DNA from: an uncultured Lacinutrix sp. | GTDB taxonomy: Bacteria > Bacteroidota > Bacteroidia > Flavobacteriales > Flavobacteriaceae | Direction of reading: 5' to 3' | Length of the DNA stretch: 45,048 nt | Assembly (NCBI GenBank): GCA_937129145.1 | Contig: CAKZMU010000027.1 | Span: 1 to 45,048 of the forward strand | Shown: one piece after another, positions 7,200-15,190 of the stretch | Numbering within the stretch: position 1 is the first letter of the stretch | How the letters are laid out: each line of letters begins with the position of its first letter | The notes under the pieces: model-generated | The model's input: only the letters and a program-made list of their open reading frames with translations | The model's database searches: none | What the model was told of the DNA's origin: nothing | Translations under genes and position numbers: made by a program

Positions 7200-8183
7200 A
7201 TGAGAAAAAATATTGCCATTATCATGGGAGGTTATTCAAGTGAATATGAAATCTCATTAAAAAGTGGAAATGTTGTGTATGAATCGCTAGATGACACAAA
7301 ATACAATCGCTTTCGTATTCATATTTTTAAAGACAAATGGGTTTATGTGGATGTGAACGATAACGAATTTCCAGTTAACAGACATGATTTTTCAATTACT
7401 ATAAATGGTGATAAAATAACTTTTGACTGCGTTTTTAATGCCATTCATGGTGCTCCAGGAGAAGATGGTTTTATGCAAGCATATTTTGAATTATTGAATA
7501 TTCCACAAACCAGCTGTAATATGTACCAAGCAGCTTTAACGTTTAATAAGCGTGACTGTTTAAGTGTACTAAAACCTTACGGAATTAAAACTGCCGAATC
7601 GTATTATATAAATCTTGGTGATACCATAGATGAAGGTGCTATCGTCAAAAAAGTAGGTTTACCTTGTTTTGTTAAAGCCAATAAAGCAGGTAGTAGTTTT
7701 GGCATTACTAAAGTGTATAAAAAAGAGCAGCTTAAAGCTGCAATTAAACATGCTTTTGCCGAAGATGATGAAATCATTATCGAATCATTTTTAGATGGTG
7801 TAGAAGTTTCGGTTGGTGTGATAAAATACAAAGGCGAAGTAACAGTATTACCTATTACCGAAATTGTAAGTGACAACGATTTTTTTGATTACAAAGCCAA
7901 ATACCTAGGTGAATCTCAAGAAATCACGCCTGCAAGAATTAGCGGAGACATGGCTAACAAAGTTAAAAATGTGGCAAAACAAGTCTATGACATTTTAAAA
8001 ATGGATGGTTTTACAAGAAGTGAATATATTTTTAAAGATGGCGAACCTCATTTGTTAGAAGTAAATACTGTACCAGGATTTACTAAGGAAAGTATACTAC
8101 CTCAACAAGCACTTGCTGCTGGAATTTCTCTTGAAGATTTGTTTGGGAATGCTATTGAGGAGGTAATGAAAAGCCTCCCTTAA
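7200..8183 (+). CDS. ddl: D-alanine--D-alanine ligase
   Basis: 327 residues, the normal length for Ddl. It starts MRKNIAIIMGGYSSEYEIS, the Ddl N-terminal nucleotide-fold motif with Glu and Ser for D-Ala binding (GGYSSEYEISL). The ATP-grasp domain follows: LPCFVKANKAGSSFGITKV (ATP lysine and Ser loop), EVSVGVIKYKGE, and HLLEVNTVPGFT, which holds the Mg-binding Glu and Asn. It joins two D-alanines in the cytoplasm for peptidoglycan precursors. The last codons (KSLP then TAA) lie inside an inverted-repeat element at 8171-8282, so its C-terminal tail is repeat-derived. coaD follows 99 bases downstream. Confidence 0.96.
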   Translation: MRKNIAIIMGGYSSEYEISLKSGNVVYESLDDTKYNRFRIHIFKDKWVYVDVNDNEFPVNRHDFSITINGDKITFDCVFNAIHGAPGEDGFMQAYFELLNIPQTSCNMYQAALTFNKRDCLSVLKPYGIKTAESYYINLGDTIDEGAIVKKVGLPCFVKANKAGSSFGITKVYKKEQLKAAIKHAFAEDDEIIIESFLDGVEVSVGVIKYKGEVTVLPITEIVSDNDFFDYKAKYLGESQEITPARISGDMANKVKNVAKQVYDILKMDGFTRSEYIFKDGEPHLLEVNTVPGFTKESILPQQALAAGISLEDLFGNAIEEVMKSLP

Positions 8184-8282
8184 TCCCTCCAGAGGAGGGA
8201 AACTAATTATGGATAATAAATTTAAGAAGCTTATATTTACAATATATTAATTTCTCCCCTTTGGGGAGATTAAGAGGGGCTT
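8171..8282. repeat. Inverted-repeat element joining ddl and coaD
   Basis: The left end (8171-8202, beginning AAGCCTCCCTTAATC) and the reverse complement of the right end (8282-8251, beginning AAGCCCCTCTTAATC) match at 25 of 32 positions. Each arm holds its own hairpin: CCCTCC-aga-GGAGGG on the left, and CTCCCC-ttt-GGGGAG read on the plus strand on the right. The loop-proximal arm differences are compensatory: C to T is matched by G to A and T to C by A to G, so pairing is kept in both. The element supplies the ddl stop codon on one side, and the purine-rich AGAGGGG just before the coaD ATG on the other. It could also act as a terminator. Confidence 0.65.
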
Positions 8283-8738
8283 ATGAAACAAGCTATTTTT
8301 CCAGGGTCTTTTGACCCAATTACTTTAGGTCACTACGATATTATTAAACGTGGCATCACGCTTTTTGATGAAATTATTGTAGCCATTGGTGTTAATGCTG
8401 ATAAAAAATATATGTTCTCTTTAGATGAACGCAAAAAATTTATCGAAGATACGTTTGCTGATGAACCTAAAGTAAAAGTTATGACTTACAAAGGTTTAAC
8501 AGTTGATTTCTGTAAAGAAATAGGTGTTGAATTTATACTAAGAGGCTTACGTAATCCTGCCGATTTTGAATTTGAAAAAGCCATAGCTCATACCAACAGG
8601 GATTTAGCTCCTATTGAAACCGTATTCTTATTGACTTCTGCAAAAACATCTTATATAGCGTCATCCATTGTTCGTGATGTAATTAGGAATAATGGTGATT
8701 ATACAAAACTTGTTCCTAAAAATGTTCGTGTGAAATAA
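8283..8738 (+). CDS. coaD: Phosphopantetheine adenylyltransferase
   Basis: 151 residues, the standard CoaD length. The N-terminal signature FPGSFDPITLGHYDII contains the nucleotidyltransferase T/HxGH motif; FILRGLRNPADFEFE and the C-terminal TSAKTSYIASSIVRDV are also diagnostic. It transfers AMP to 4'-phosphopantetheine in coenzyme A synthesis. The ATG at 8283 abuts the repeat whose AGAGGGG sequence is positioned as a ribosome binding site, so repeat insertion may have reset its translation signal. A full GTCATTRCGA palindromic element begins 5 bases after its stop. Confidence 0.96.
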   Translation: MKQAIFPGSFDPITLGHYDIIKRGITLFDEIIVAIGVNADKKYMFSLDERKKFIEDTFADEPKVKVMTYKGLTVDFCKEIGVEFILRGLRNPADFEFEKAIAHTNRDLAPIETVFLLTSAKTSYIASSIVRDVIRNNGDYTKLVPKNVRVK

Positions 8739-8743
8739 TTCTT

Positions 8744-8832
8744 GTCATTGCGAAGGAGGTATGACTGCGGCAATCTGTTTTTAGATATTGAGGTTACCAC
8801 ATTTTATTTGAAAAAATAAAATTCGTAATGAC
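8744..8832. repeat. GTCATTRCGA palindromic element, full copy
   Basis: The ends GTCATTGCG (8744-8752) and CGTAATGAC (8824-8832) are inverted with one G-T mismatch. Inside, GGCAATCT and AGGTTACC form a second inverted pair with two mismatches. It matches the copy at 24226-24309 at roughly 26 of 32 left-arm positions and at the right-end blocks. It lies between the convergent coaD and SulP genes, so it may also serve as a terminator. Confidence 0.75.
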
Positions 8833-8844
8833 GTTAGTTAAGCA

Positions 8845-10512
8845 TCATAGATTGTATTCTCCCAAACCTTTATCAAACGCCTCAGGGTTTTCGGCTAAAT
8901 GGTAACGAGGGTCATCAATAGCTTCAACAATAATATCTCTAAACATTGGGCTAGATTTATAGAGCAATACTTTACAGTCTTCGCTCAAGTGCTTTAATTT
9001 TACAGACTTTCCTGCGTCTTTATACTTGTTAACCAAATTGAAAATAGCTTCAATGGCTGAATGGTCACTCACTCGTGATTCTACAAAGTCAATTTCAACC
9101 TTATCTGGGTCATTTTTTACATCAAATTTTTCATTAAAAGCTGTAATACTTCCAAAGAATAAAGGTCCCCAAATTTCATAAATTTTAGTGCCATCATCTT
9201 TCATACGTTTGCGCGCACGAATACGCTTTGCGTTTTCCCATGAAAATACCAAAGCACTAACAATAACACCTGAAATTACAGCTATTGCCAAATCAAATAC
9301 AACCGTTAATCCAGAAACTAAAATCAATACAAATAAATCTGTTCTTGGTATTTTATTTAAAATCCTGAAACTTGACCATGCAAACGTACCTATAACGACC
9401 ATAAACATGACACCTACTAGTGCTGCAATTGGTACTTGTTCAATCAATCCTGAAGCAAATAATATAAATGCCAATAAAGCTAACGCTGCAACAATCCCTG
9501 ATAAGCGTCCGCGTCCACCTCCTTTAATATTGATGATAGATTGACCAATCATAGCACAACCACCCATTCCTCCAAAGAATCCAGTAACGATATTAGCACC
9601 ACCTTGTGCCAAACACTCTTTATTCGTGTTACCTCTAGTTTCAGTTAAATCGTCTATTAAGTTGAGTGTCATTAAAGATTCTATCAAACCAATAGCAGCA
9701 AGAATTAAGGCGTAAGGCCCAATAAATTTAATGGTTTCCCAAGTAAAAGGAACTTTACTAAAAATATCTGCTTGAAATTGTGGCAATCCGCCTTTTAACC
9801 CTTCTCCTCCTCCATCACGAATAAAACTACCAACGGTGGCTACATCTAAATTTCCAAAAATCACAATAGCAGAAACTACTAAAATAGCAATTAAAGCTTC
9901 AGGTAACTTTTTTGTTAATTTAGGAAGTCCGAGCATTATAAGCATTGTAACACCTATTAAACCGAACATTATCCAAAATGAAATGTTAGTAGATAAACTA
10001 TTAAACAATTCACTAAACCAACCAAGTATATTTCCCCAAAAAGGTGTGTCTTCTGATACAAGTTTTGGAAACATTTTCAATTGTGCAAGAAATATCACTA
10101 TCGCCAACCCATTTACAAATCCCATCATCACAGGATGCGGAATTAATCGTACAAACTTCCCTAGTTTAAAAACACCAGCCAACATCTGGATAACACCCAT
10201 TAAAATAACCGTAGCAAACAAGTAATATAAACCAAGTTGCTCGCCTTCGGCTCCCATAGCATTTCCTTTGGCAACTAAAGCAACCATTACCACAGCTAAA
10301 GCACCTGTAGCTCCACTAATCATTCCTGGGCGGCCTCCAAAAATAGAGGTAATCAAACCAATCATAAACGCTGCATACAAACCAACCAATGGGTCAACAC
10401 CAGCAACAAAAGCAAACGCAACAGCTTCTGGTACTAAGGCTAAAGCCACTGTTAATCCACTTAAAATATCATTCTTGGCATTTGCTGTTCTTCTTCTGAT
10501 GAACTCGGTCAT
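8845..10512 (-). CDS. SulP family anion transporter with STAS domain
   Basis: 555 residues. The N-terminal 420 residues are a SulP/SLC26 transmembrane domain with 10-14 helices: GLTVALALVPEAVAFAFVAGVDPLVGLYAAF near residue 20, GRPGMISGATGALAVVM near residue 60, and NKECLAQGGANIVTGFFGGMGGCAMIGQS near residue 298. The C-terminal 110 residues are a STAS domain (VEIDFVESRVSDHSAIEAIFNLVNKYKDAGKSVKL). The substrate could be sulfate, bicarbonate or another anion; sequence reading alone does not decide it, and no carbonic anhydrase gene is beside it. Start is ATG at 10512 with a strong promoter at 10536-10565. It is monocistronic and divergent from the amidase gene. Confidence 0.93.
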   Translation of the reverse strand: MTEFIRRRTANAKNDILSGLTVALALVPEAVAFAFVAGVDPLVGLYAAFMIGLITSIFGGRPGMISGATGALAVVMVALVAKGNAMGAEGEQLGLYYLFATVILMGVIQMLAGVFKLGKFVRLIPHPVMMGFVNGLAIVIFLAQLKMFPKLVSEDTPFWGNILGWFSELFNSLSTNISFWIMFGLIGVTMLIMLGLPKLTKKLPEALIAILVVSAIVIFGNLDVATVGSFIRDGGGEGLKGGLPQFQADIFSKVPFTWETIKFIGPYALILAAIGLIESLMTLNLIDDLTETRGNTNKECLAQGGANIVTGFFGGMGGCAMIGQSIINIKGGGRGRLSGIVAALALLAFILFASGLIEQVPIAALVGVMFMVVIGTFAWSSFRILNKIPRTDLFVLILVSGLTVVFDLAIAVISGVIVSALVFSWENAKRIRARKRMKDDGTKIYEIWGPLFFGSITAFNEKFDVKNDPDKVEIDFVESRVSDHSAIEAIFNLVNKYKDAGKSVKLKHLSEDCKVLLYKSSPMFRDIIVEAIDDPRYHLAENPEAFDKGLGEYNL

Positions 10513-10535
10513 AATGGTTTGTTTATAAGAAGCGG

Positions 10536-10565
10536 CAAAAATAGAACTATTAATCTTACTTACAA
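10536..10565 (-). promoter_or_regulatory. Promoter of the SulP gene
   Basis: On the minus strand TTG (10565-10563) is followed after 19 bases by TATTTTTG (10543-10536), a full match to the Bacteroidota consensus. The box lies about 24 bases before the start codon. Confidence 0.65.
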
Positions 10566-10672
10566 ATTCTTGCGTTTATAATAAATTGGTCATTAAAACA
10601 ATATTGGTTTACAATAATCGCTAAACCTTTTTATAAAAATTGACTTATATTTAATGTACAAAACCACTGCAC

Positions 10673-12214
10673 ATGAAGGTCAAAAATTTTATTACATACT
10701 TTTTAATTACAATTGTTTGCTGTTTAGGTTGTCAAAAATCCAATCAAACACCTCAAATACATTTAGAGGAATTAACCATTAGCGAGATTCACGAAGCTTA
10801 CAAAAATGGCGACTACAATAGTGAAGATTTAGTGACTGCTTTTTTTAAAGACATAGACTCCTTAGACAGCGAGATAAATGCACTCACAACTATTAATTCT
10901 AACGCAATTTCGCAAGCCAAACTTCTTGATGAGGAATATAAAAAAACAGGAATATTACGTCCGCTACATGGCATTCCTATTATTGTAAAAGACAATATTA
11001 ATACCATAGGGCTTCCAACAACTGCTGGCTCGTTTGCGTTGCAAGATTTTATCCCAACCGATGATGCTTTTGTTATAAAAAAACTCCTTGATGCAGGCGC
11101 TATTATTCTTGCAAAATCCAATATGGCAGAATGGGCTTTTTCTGCAATGCATACCAACAGTTCTACAGGAGGCACAACCCGAAACCCTTATAATTTAGAC
11201 CATGTTCCAGCAGGTTCCAGTGGTGGGACAGCGGCTTCTATAGCCTCTAACATTGGCGTTGTAGGTTTGGGTACAGATACTGGAAATTCCATACGGGGAC
11301 CTTCATCGCATTGTGCACTTGTAGGGTTTAGAACAACACTTGGGTTAATTAGTCGAGAAGGTATCGCACCATTATTTTTACGAAATGATGTTGTTGGACC
11401 TATGTGTCGCACTGTTGAAGATGCTACTCGCGTTATGGAAATCATGGTAGGTTATGATGTTGATGACCCAATTACAAAAAACTCTGAAGGAAAAGCACCA
11501 GATACTTATACACAGTATCTTGACGAAAACGGATTAGTTGGTGCTAGAATAGGTGTTCTTAGAGAATTAAGTGATGATAATACAGACCTAGATATAAAAG
11601 ATTTGTTTGAAAAAGCACTCTTAGATTTAAATGCACTTGGCGCCGAAATAATTGACCCAGTAGTCGTTCCAGATTTTTCAAGTCTTGCACAAAACCAATG
11701 GTGTGCAAAGTTTAGAGAAGATATTGAAGCGTATTTAGCTACTTATGTTAAAAGAGATACCATGAAAACTCTTGAAGATATTATACGAGTTGGCACAACT
11801 TCGGAATTTTCTAATAAACGATTAAATCAATATACAACAGCAAATGGCAGATGGGGAAATTCGGATGCCGAATGCTCCGATGCATATCACGATGAAAGAA
11901 GAATAGCTTTTAGAGAAGCCATAGAAAATGTGATGGACTCTTTAAAATTGGATGCTATTGTGTATCCAACTTGGAATAATAAACCTGCTAGAATAAGTAC
12001 TTTTGAAGAAGAATATAAAGGTGATAACAACCAAATTATAGCACCACATACAGGACAACCTGCTTTTACAGTCCCAATGGGATTAAGCCCTGGTAATTTA
12101 CCTGTAGGGATTCAATTTCTTGGAAGAATGTATGACGAACCCACTTTAATAAAACTAGCTTATTCTTACGAACAAGGGACAAAACATAGAACGACGCCTC
12201 CTAAATCATACTAG
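10673..12214 (+). CDS. Amidase-signature family lipoprotein
   Basis: 513 residues. The N-terminus (MKVKNFITYFLITIVCCLGC) is an export signal ending in a probable lipidated Cys, so the enzyme is likely periplasmic or surface-bound. The amidase-signature fold follows, with the catalytic triad visible: Lys106 in IIVKDNINT, the cis-Ser motif GSSGGT (181-186), and nucleophile Ser206 in GTDTGNSIRGP. A late YPTWNNKPARI and GQPAFTVPMGL complete the family. It hydrolyses an amide bond, but the substrate is unknown. It is longer than GatA-type cytoplasmic members only by the signal peptide. Related exported flavobacterial amidases are often annotated simply as amidase. The GNAT gene follows 28 bases downstream. 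Confidence 0.9.
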   Translation: MKVKNFITYFLITIVCCLGCQKSNQTPQIHLEELTISEIHEAYKNGDYNSEDLVTAFFKDIDSLDSEINALTTINSNAISQAKLLDEEYKKTGILRPLHGIPIIVKDNINTIGLPTTAGSFALQDFIPTDDAFVIKKLLDAGAIILAKSNMAEWAFSAMHTNSSTGGTTRNPYNLDHVPAGSSGGTAASIASNIGVVGLGTDTGNSIRGPSSHCALVGFRTTLGLISREGIAPLFLRNDVVGPMCRTVEDATRVMEIMVGYDVDDPITKNSEGKAPDTYTQYLDENGLVGARIGVLRELSDDNTDLDIKDLFEKALLDLNALGAEIIDPVVVPDFSSLAQNQWCAKFREDIEAYLATYVKRDTMKTLEDIIRVGTTSEFSNKRLNQYTTANGRWGNSDAECSDAYHDERRIAFREAIENVMDSLKLDAIVYPTWNNKPARISTFEEEYKGDNNQIIAPHTGQPAFTVPMGLSPGNLPVGIQFLGRMYDEPTLIKLAYSYEQGTKHRTTPPKSY

Positions 12215-12242
12215 AATACTAGTCATATAACCAACTCAATTG

Positions 12243-12746
12243 ATGAACCAAAATATTAACATACGCTTTGCCAATTTTTCAGATTTAGCAGATATAGTTG
12301 TAATTTTTAATCAAGCAGTCCGCGCTCGTATTAATGGTTCGTTAAAAGAAGGCACTGTAGAAAGTCGCACAAATTGGTTTAATTCTTTTAGTAAAAACGA
12401 CTATCCAATATATGTTGCCGAATTAGATAATCAAATAATAGGTTATTGTTATTTATCAAAATATAGACAAGGGCGTCAAGCCATGAATAAAGTTGCCGAA
12501 ATAAGCTATTATATTAACTATAACTACCATAGAAAAGGTATAGCATCAGCATTAATTGAACATACAATTAATGATTGTAAGCGTGTTAACAAAAACAATT
12601 TGCTAGCTATTCTTTTAGATAAAAACAAGCCAAGTATTTCTATTCTAGAAAAATTTGGTTTTAAAAAATGGGGTTATTATCCAGATATTGTTGATTTAGA
12701 TGGCGAAATTTGCAGTCAGTTAATTTATGGCTTAAAAATAGGTTAA
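12243..12746 (+). CDS. GNAT N-acetyltransferase, phosphinothricin-acetyltransferase-like
   Basis: 167 residues from the ATG at 12243 (a TTG directly before it is an unlikely start). The fold order is that of the PAT/BAR subgroup: NIRFANFSDLADIVVIFNQAV, then TVESRTNWFNSF, the strand YVAELDNQIIGYCYLS, the acetyl-CoA loop YHRKGIASALIEHTI (compare the Q/RxxGxG/A consensus), and NKPSISILEKFGFKKWGYYP. It probably acetylates a small amine; a toxin or amino-acid analogue is possible. The 28-base gap to the amidase gene suggests one transcript. Confidence 0.88.
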   Translation: MNQNINIRFANFSDLADIVVIFNQAVRARINGSLKEGTVESRTNWFNSFSKNDYPIYVAELDNQIIGYCYLSKYRQGRQAMNKVAEISYYINYNYHRKGIASALIEHTINDCKRVNKNNLLAILLDKNKPSISILEKFGFKKWGYYPDIVDLDGEICSQLIYGLKIG

Positions 12747-12775
12747 TAACTATCCGTAAGAATGATTCATTTTTC

Positions 12776-12806
12776 TTGTTAAAAAAACCTCGAAGTTTTA
12801 CATTTA
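12776..12806 (+). promoter_or_regulatory. Candidate promoter of the DUF1015 gene
   Basis: TTG (12776-12778) is followed after 20 bases by TACATTTA (12799-12806), seven of eight matches to TAnnTTTG. The start codon is 33 bases downstream. The same TTG-N20-TACATTTAC string occurs before the ftsE-like gene. Confidence 0.4.
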
Positions 12807-12839
12807 CACTTTAATTAACTTCACATATAATTTACAAAC

Positions 12840-14090
12840 ATGTCTATATTTGTTCCTTTTAAAGCATTTCGTCCTACTCAAGAAAACGCAGAATCTATTG
12901 CCAGCAAACCCTATGATGTGTTAAATGCAAAAGAAGCTAAGTTAGAAGCTCAAGGAAATCCAATTTCATTTTATAATGTTATAAAACCTGAAATTAATTT
13001 TCCAGAAGATTCAAACTACTATGCTCCTGAAGTTTACTTAGAAGGGAAGAAACAATTTGATGCTCTAGTTAGTAAAAATGTTATAAACCAAGACTCTTCA
13101 AATAATTATTATGTGTACGAATTAACAATGAATGGTCATGTACAAACTGGTTTAGTTGGTTGTTGTGCTATTGATGATTATTTTAATAACGCTATAAAAA
13201 AACATGAGTTAACACGTCCAGACAAAGAGGAAGATAGAAAAAATCATATTCGTGCTAGTAAACTTAATTACGAACCTGTATTTCTTTCGTACCCTCAAGT
13301 AAATGCTATCGATGAATTAGTTAATGAAGTTAAAAACAATGCTGTTGTTTATGATTTTATTGCAGATGATGGTATTAGACATCGTGTTTGGACAGTTGAT
13401 AATATAGATGTTCTTAACCAAATTGAATCTCTTTTTCAATCAGACGTTCCAAGTATCTATATTGCCGATGGTCATCATCGTACAGCAGCTGGAGCCCTAG
13501 TGGGTAGAGAATTAAGAGATTCTAGAAATGGCAACTCTAATGACAATAGAAGAGACAATTACTTTATGGCTGTTGTATTCCCAGATAATCAATTAAAGAT
13601 TTTAGATTACAATCGCGTTGTAAAAGATTTGAATGGCTTATCGGAAGTTGAACTTATGGAGAAGTTGCAAGTTAATTTTGATATAGAACAAAAAAACAAT
13701 GCCTATCGCCCAGAAACGATGCACACCTTTGGAATGTATTTAAACAACAAATGGTATAAACTTACAGCAAAAGATGGAACTTACGATGATAATGACCCAG
13801 TTGGTCAATTAGATGTTACAATTTTATCTACCAATGTTCTTGAACCCATTTTTAATATTGTTGATCTTAGAAAGGATAAGAGAATTGATTTTGTTGGTGG
13901 AATGCGTGGTCTTGGTGAATTAGAAAAACGAGTTGATAGTGGCGAAATGAAAGTTGCTTTTTCTATGTATCCAGTAAGTATGAAACAATTAATAAGTATA
14001 TCGGATAACGACCTTATTATGCCTCCAAAAGTAACTTGGTTTGAACCAAAATTAAGAAGCGGATTATTTGTTCATAAACTTGACGAATAG
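12840..14090 (+). CDS. DUF1015 family protein
   Basis: 416 residues starting MSIFVPFKAFRPT, the standard DUF1015 opening (PF/FrafRP). SKPYDVLNAKEA near residue 22, FYNVIKPEINFP near residue 41, RPDKEEDRKNHIRASKLNYEPVFL near residue 127, and YIADGHHRTAAGALV near residue 206 are the conserved blocks. The IADGHHR histidines suggest a metal or phosphate site. Biochemical function is not established in what I know; in Bacteroidota the gene often sits near serA/serC serine-biosynthesis genes, which are absent here. It is cytoplasmic, with no signal peptide. The accessory cassette insertion begins about 90 bases after its stop. Confidence 0.9.
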   Translation: MSIFVPFKAFRPTQENAESIASKPYDVLNAKEAKLEAQGNPISFYNVIKPEINFPEDSNYYAPEVYLEGKKQFDALVSKNVINQDSSNNYYVYELTMNGHVQTGLVGCCAIDDYFNNAIKKHELTRPDKEEDRKNHIRASKLNYEPVFLSYPQVNAIDELVNEVKNNAVVYDFIADDGIRHRVWTVDNIDVLNQIESLFQSDVPSIYIADGHHRTAAGALVGRELRDSRNGNSNDNRRDNYFMAVVFPDNQLKILDYNRVVKDLNGLSEVELMEKLQVNFDIEQKNNAYRPETMHTFGMYLNNKWYKLTAKDGTYDDNDPVGQLDVTILSTNVLEPIFNIVDLRKDKRIDFVGGMRGLGELEKRVDSGEMKVAFSMYPVSMKQLISISDNDLIMPPKVTWFEPKLRSGLFVHKLDE

Positions 14091-14178
14091 TTAGTTAAAG
14101 CCAAATACAAAAGAGAACGCAAACTTCTATTATCCAGACAAAAGTTCCCATAAATGAGTAAATTTACCCACATAACTA
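14091..14178. other. Spacer before cassette 1, nothing recognised
   Basis: The 88 bases after the DUF1015 stop hold no promoter, hairpin or coding sequence that I can support. One 19-codon ATG frame near 14154 is too short to credit. The putative cassette begins where this spacer ends. Confidence 0.4.
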
Positions 14179-15080
14179 GTTGTGCTTCATTATCAGAAAC
14201 CGCTAACCAATGATAAAATTCTTTAGAAAAATTAGGCAAAATTTACTCTCTGAAAATAAATTCAGCAAGTATTTGATTTATGCAGTCGGAGAAATCATTC
14301 TTGTGGTTATTGGTATTTTAATTGCATTGGGAATAAATAATTGGAATGAAGGAAATAAAAAAGGCGCAGAAGAAAGTGAATACTTGGTTAATTTATTAGC
14401 TGAATTTAAGGTCAATCAAGAAGAATTAAAAACAAATATCACACATCATAAATTCGTAAAATTAAAGACAAAAGAGTTGTCAGACTTAATTAATCCTAAT
14501 CCGAAAGATATTTCTTCAAGCAAACTAGATACTTTGATGTGGGCAATGGCCTTTATACCAGAATTTAAAGCTCTTAACTCAATGGCATCTTCAGAAAAAC
14601 TTGAAATTGTTAACGACTATGGACTCAAAAATGAAATCGCAAATTGGAGATTAACTTACGAATTGTACAGCTACAGTTTAAAGATAACTTATGACCAATT
14701 CAATAGTCATATTTATCCATTTATGTCCAAAAATTATCAATTAAAAAACTTTAAAAGCCCTCTATTTAAAGGAGACAAAAGTTATTTTTTAGTTAGTCAA
14801 AAACCAATTTTATCAAACCCTATATTTGAAAACCAAGTTAAAATAAGGAATATAAACGCGGAGAATATTTTTCAACGTGCAACAAAATTATTTGGAATAC
14901 AAGAAAATATAATCAATCTCATTGAACTGAAATTAGAAAGATAAAAATAACGAAAGCACAATAACACGTATAATCAATTGCTTGATTATTGCCTACTTGG
15001 AAATTCCTTCGGAATTTTCTTTGGTTCGTTCTATTTTGCTAACTTAGTTCCAGCCAACGCAATTAACCATACACAACCAC
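14179..15080 (+). mobile_element. Putative integron-like gene cassette 1 (DUF6090)
   Basis: The unit runs from GTTGTGCTTC (14179-14188) to the base before GTTGGC at 15081 and holds one gene plus a 3' structured site. The reverse complement of its first ten bases, GAAGCACAAC, is nearly repeated as GAAAGCACAATAAC at the left end of that site (14952-14965). In integron cassettes the opening bases are complementary to the cassette's own attC left end, so this fits. No integrase or transposase is nearby, and boundaries are inferred from this complementarity alone. Confidence 0.4.
14210..14944 (+). CDS. DUF6090 family membrane-anchored protein
   Basis: 244 residues. The N-terminus MIKFFRKIRQNLLSENKFSKYLIYAVGEIILVVIGILIALGINNWNE is the recognisable DUF6090 start (given here only as a pattern: basic region, GEIILVVIGILIAL helix at residues 27-42, then INNWNE). 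The rest is a soluble, mostly helical extracytoplasmic domain without recognised motifs. The family is widespread and multi-copy in Flavobacteriaceae and has no known function. It lies in the accessory interval 14.1-15.7 kb between two housekeeping genes. It is followed 11 bases later by the attC-like site, consistent with carriage on a cassette. No promoter of its own is obvious. Confidence 0.8.
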   Translation: MIKFFRKIRQNLLSENKFSKYLIYAVGEIILVVIGILIALGINNWNEGNKKGAEESEYLVNLLAEFKVNQEELKTNITHHKFVKLKTKELSDLINPNPKDISSSKLDTLMWAMAFIPEFKALNSMASSEKLEIVNDYGLKNEIANWRLTYELYSYSLKITYDQFNSHIYPFMSKNYQLKNFKSPLFKGDKSYFLVSQKPILSNPIFENQVKIRNINAENIFQRATKLFGIQENIINLIELKLER

Positions 15081-15087
15081 GTTGGCA
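14956..15087 (+). repeat. attC-like structured element, copy 1
   Basis: It starts GCACAATAAC (14956-14965) and ends GTTGGCA (15081-15087). The outer stem is GTAT-N4-AATTGC (14968-14981) pairing with GCAATT-N4-ATAC (15059-15072), with equal 4-base internal loops. The inner hairpin is AAATTCC-ttc-GGAATTT (15001-15017). Blocks shared with the copies at 21793-21916 and 25054-25182 are CGTATAAT (TGTATAAT there) near the left, GCCTACTT before the inner hairpin (second copy), GCTAACTTAGT (third copy GCTAATTTAGT), and ATACACAA near the right. An 8-base loop match alone would be chance; the ordered set across three loci is not. Confidence 0.6.
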
Positions 15088-15141
15088 ACAAGCTAAAAAT
15101 TGAACTCAATTTATAAGTCAGGCAACCTATTAAAAAGAATT

Positions 15142-15168
15142 AACGTCTTTATAAATAGAGACGTTTTT
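15142..15168 (+). terminator. Intrinsic terminator-like hairpin
   Basis: AACGTCT (15142-15148) and AGACGTT (15159-15165) form a perfect 7-bp stem with a 10-base loop, followed by a run of T to 15168. It lies between the attC-like element and the start of the small membrane-protein gene. It could therefore end the DUF6090 transcript or attenuate the downstream gene. Confidence 0.5.
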
Positions 15169-15190
15169 AAATCATAAACACCAAACCAAA

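Noticed and set aside
9188..10528. Plus-strand open frames opposite the SulP gene
   Set aside because: Low-complexity Thr/Asn/Ala-rich translations are mirror images of the membrane-helix codons; the SulP frame fully explains the region.
14956..15087. The attC-like element as a CRISPR repeat or IS terminal inverted repeat
   Set aside because: It is not tandem, has no spacers, no cas genes and no transposase, and it lies at gene 3' ends in fixed orientation, which fits a cassette site better.
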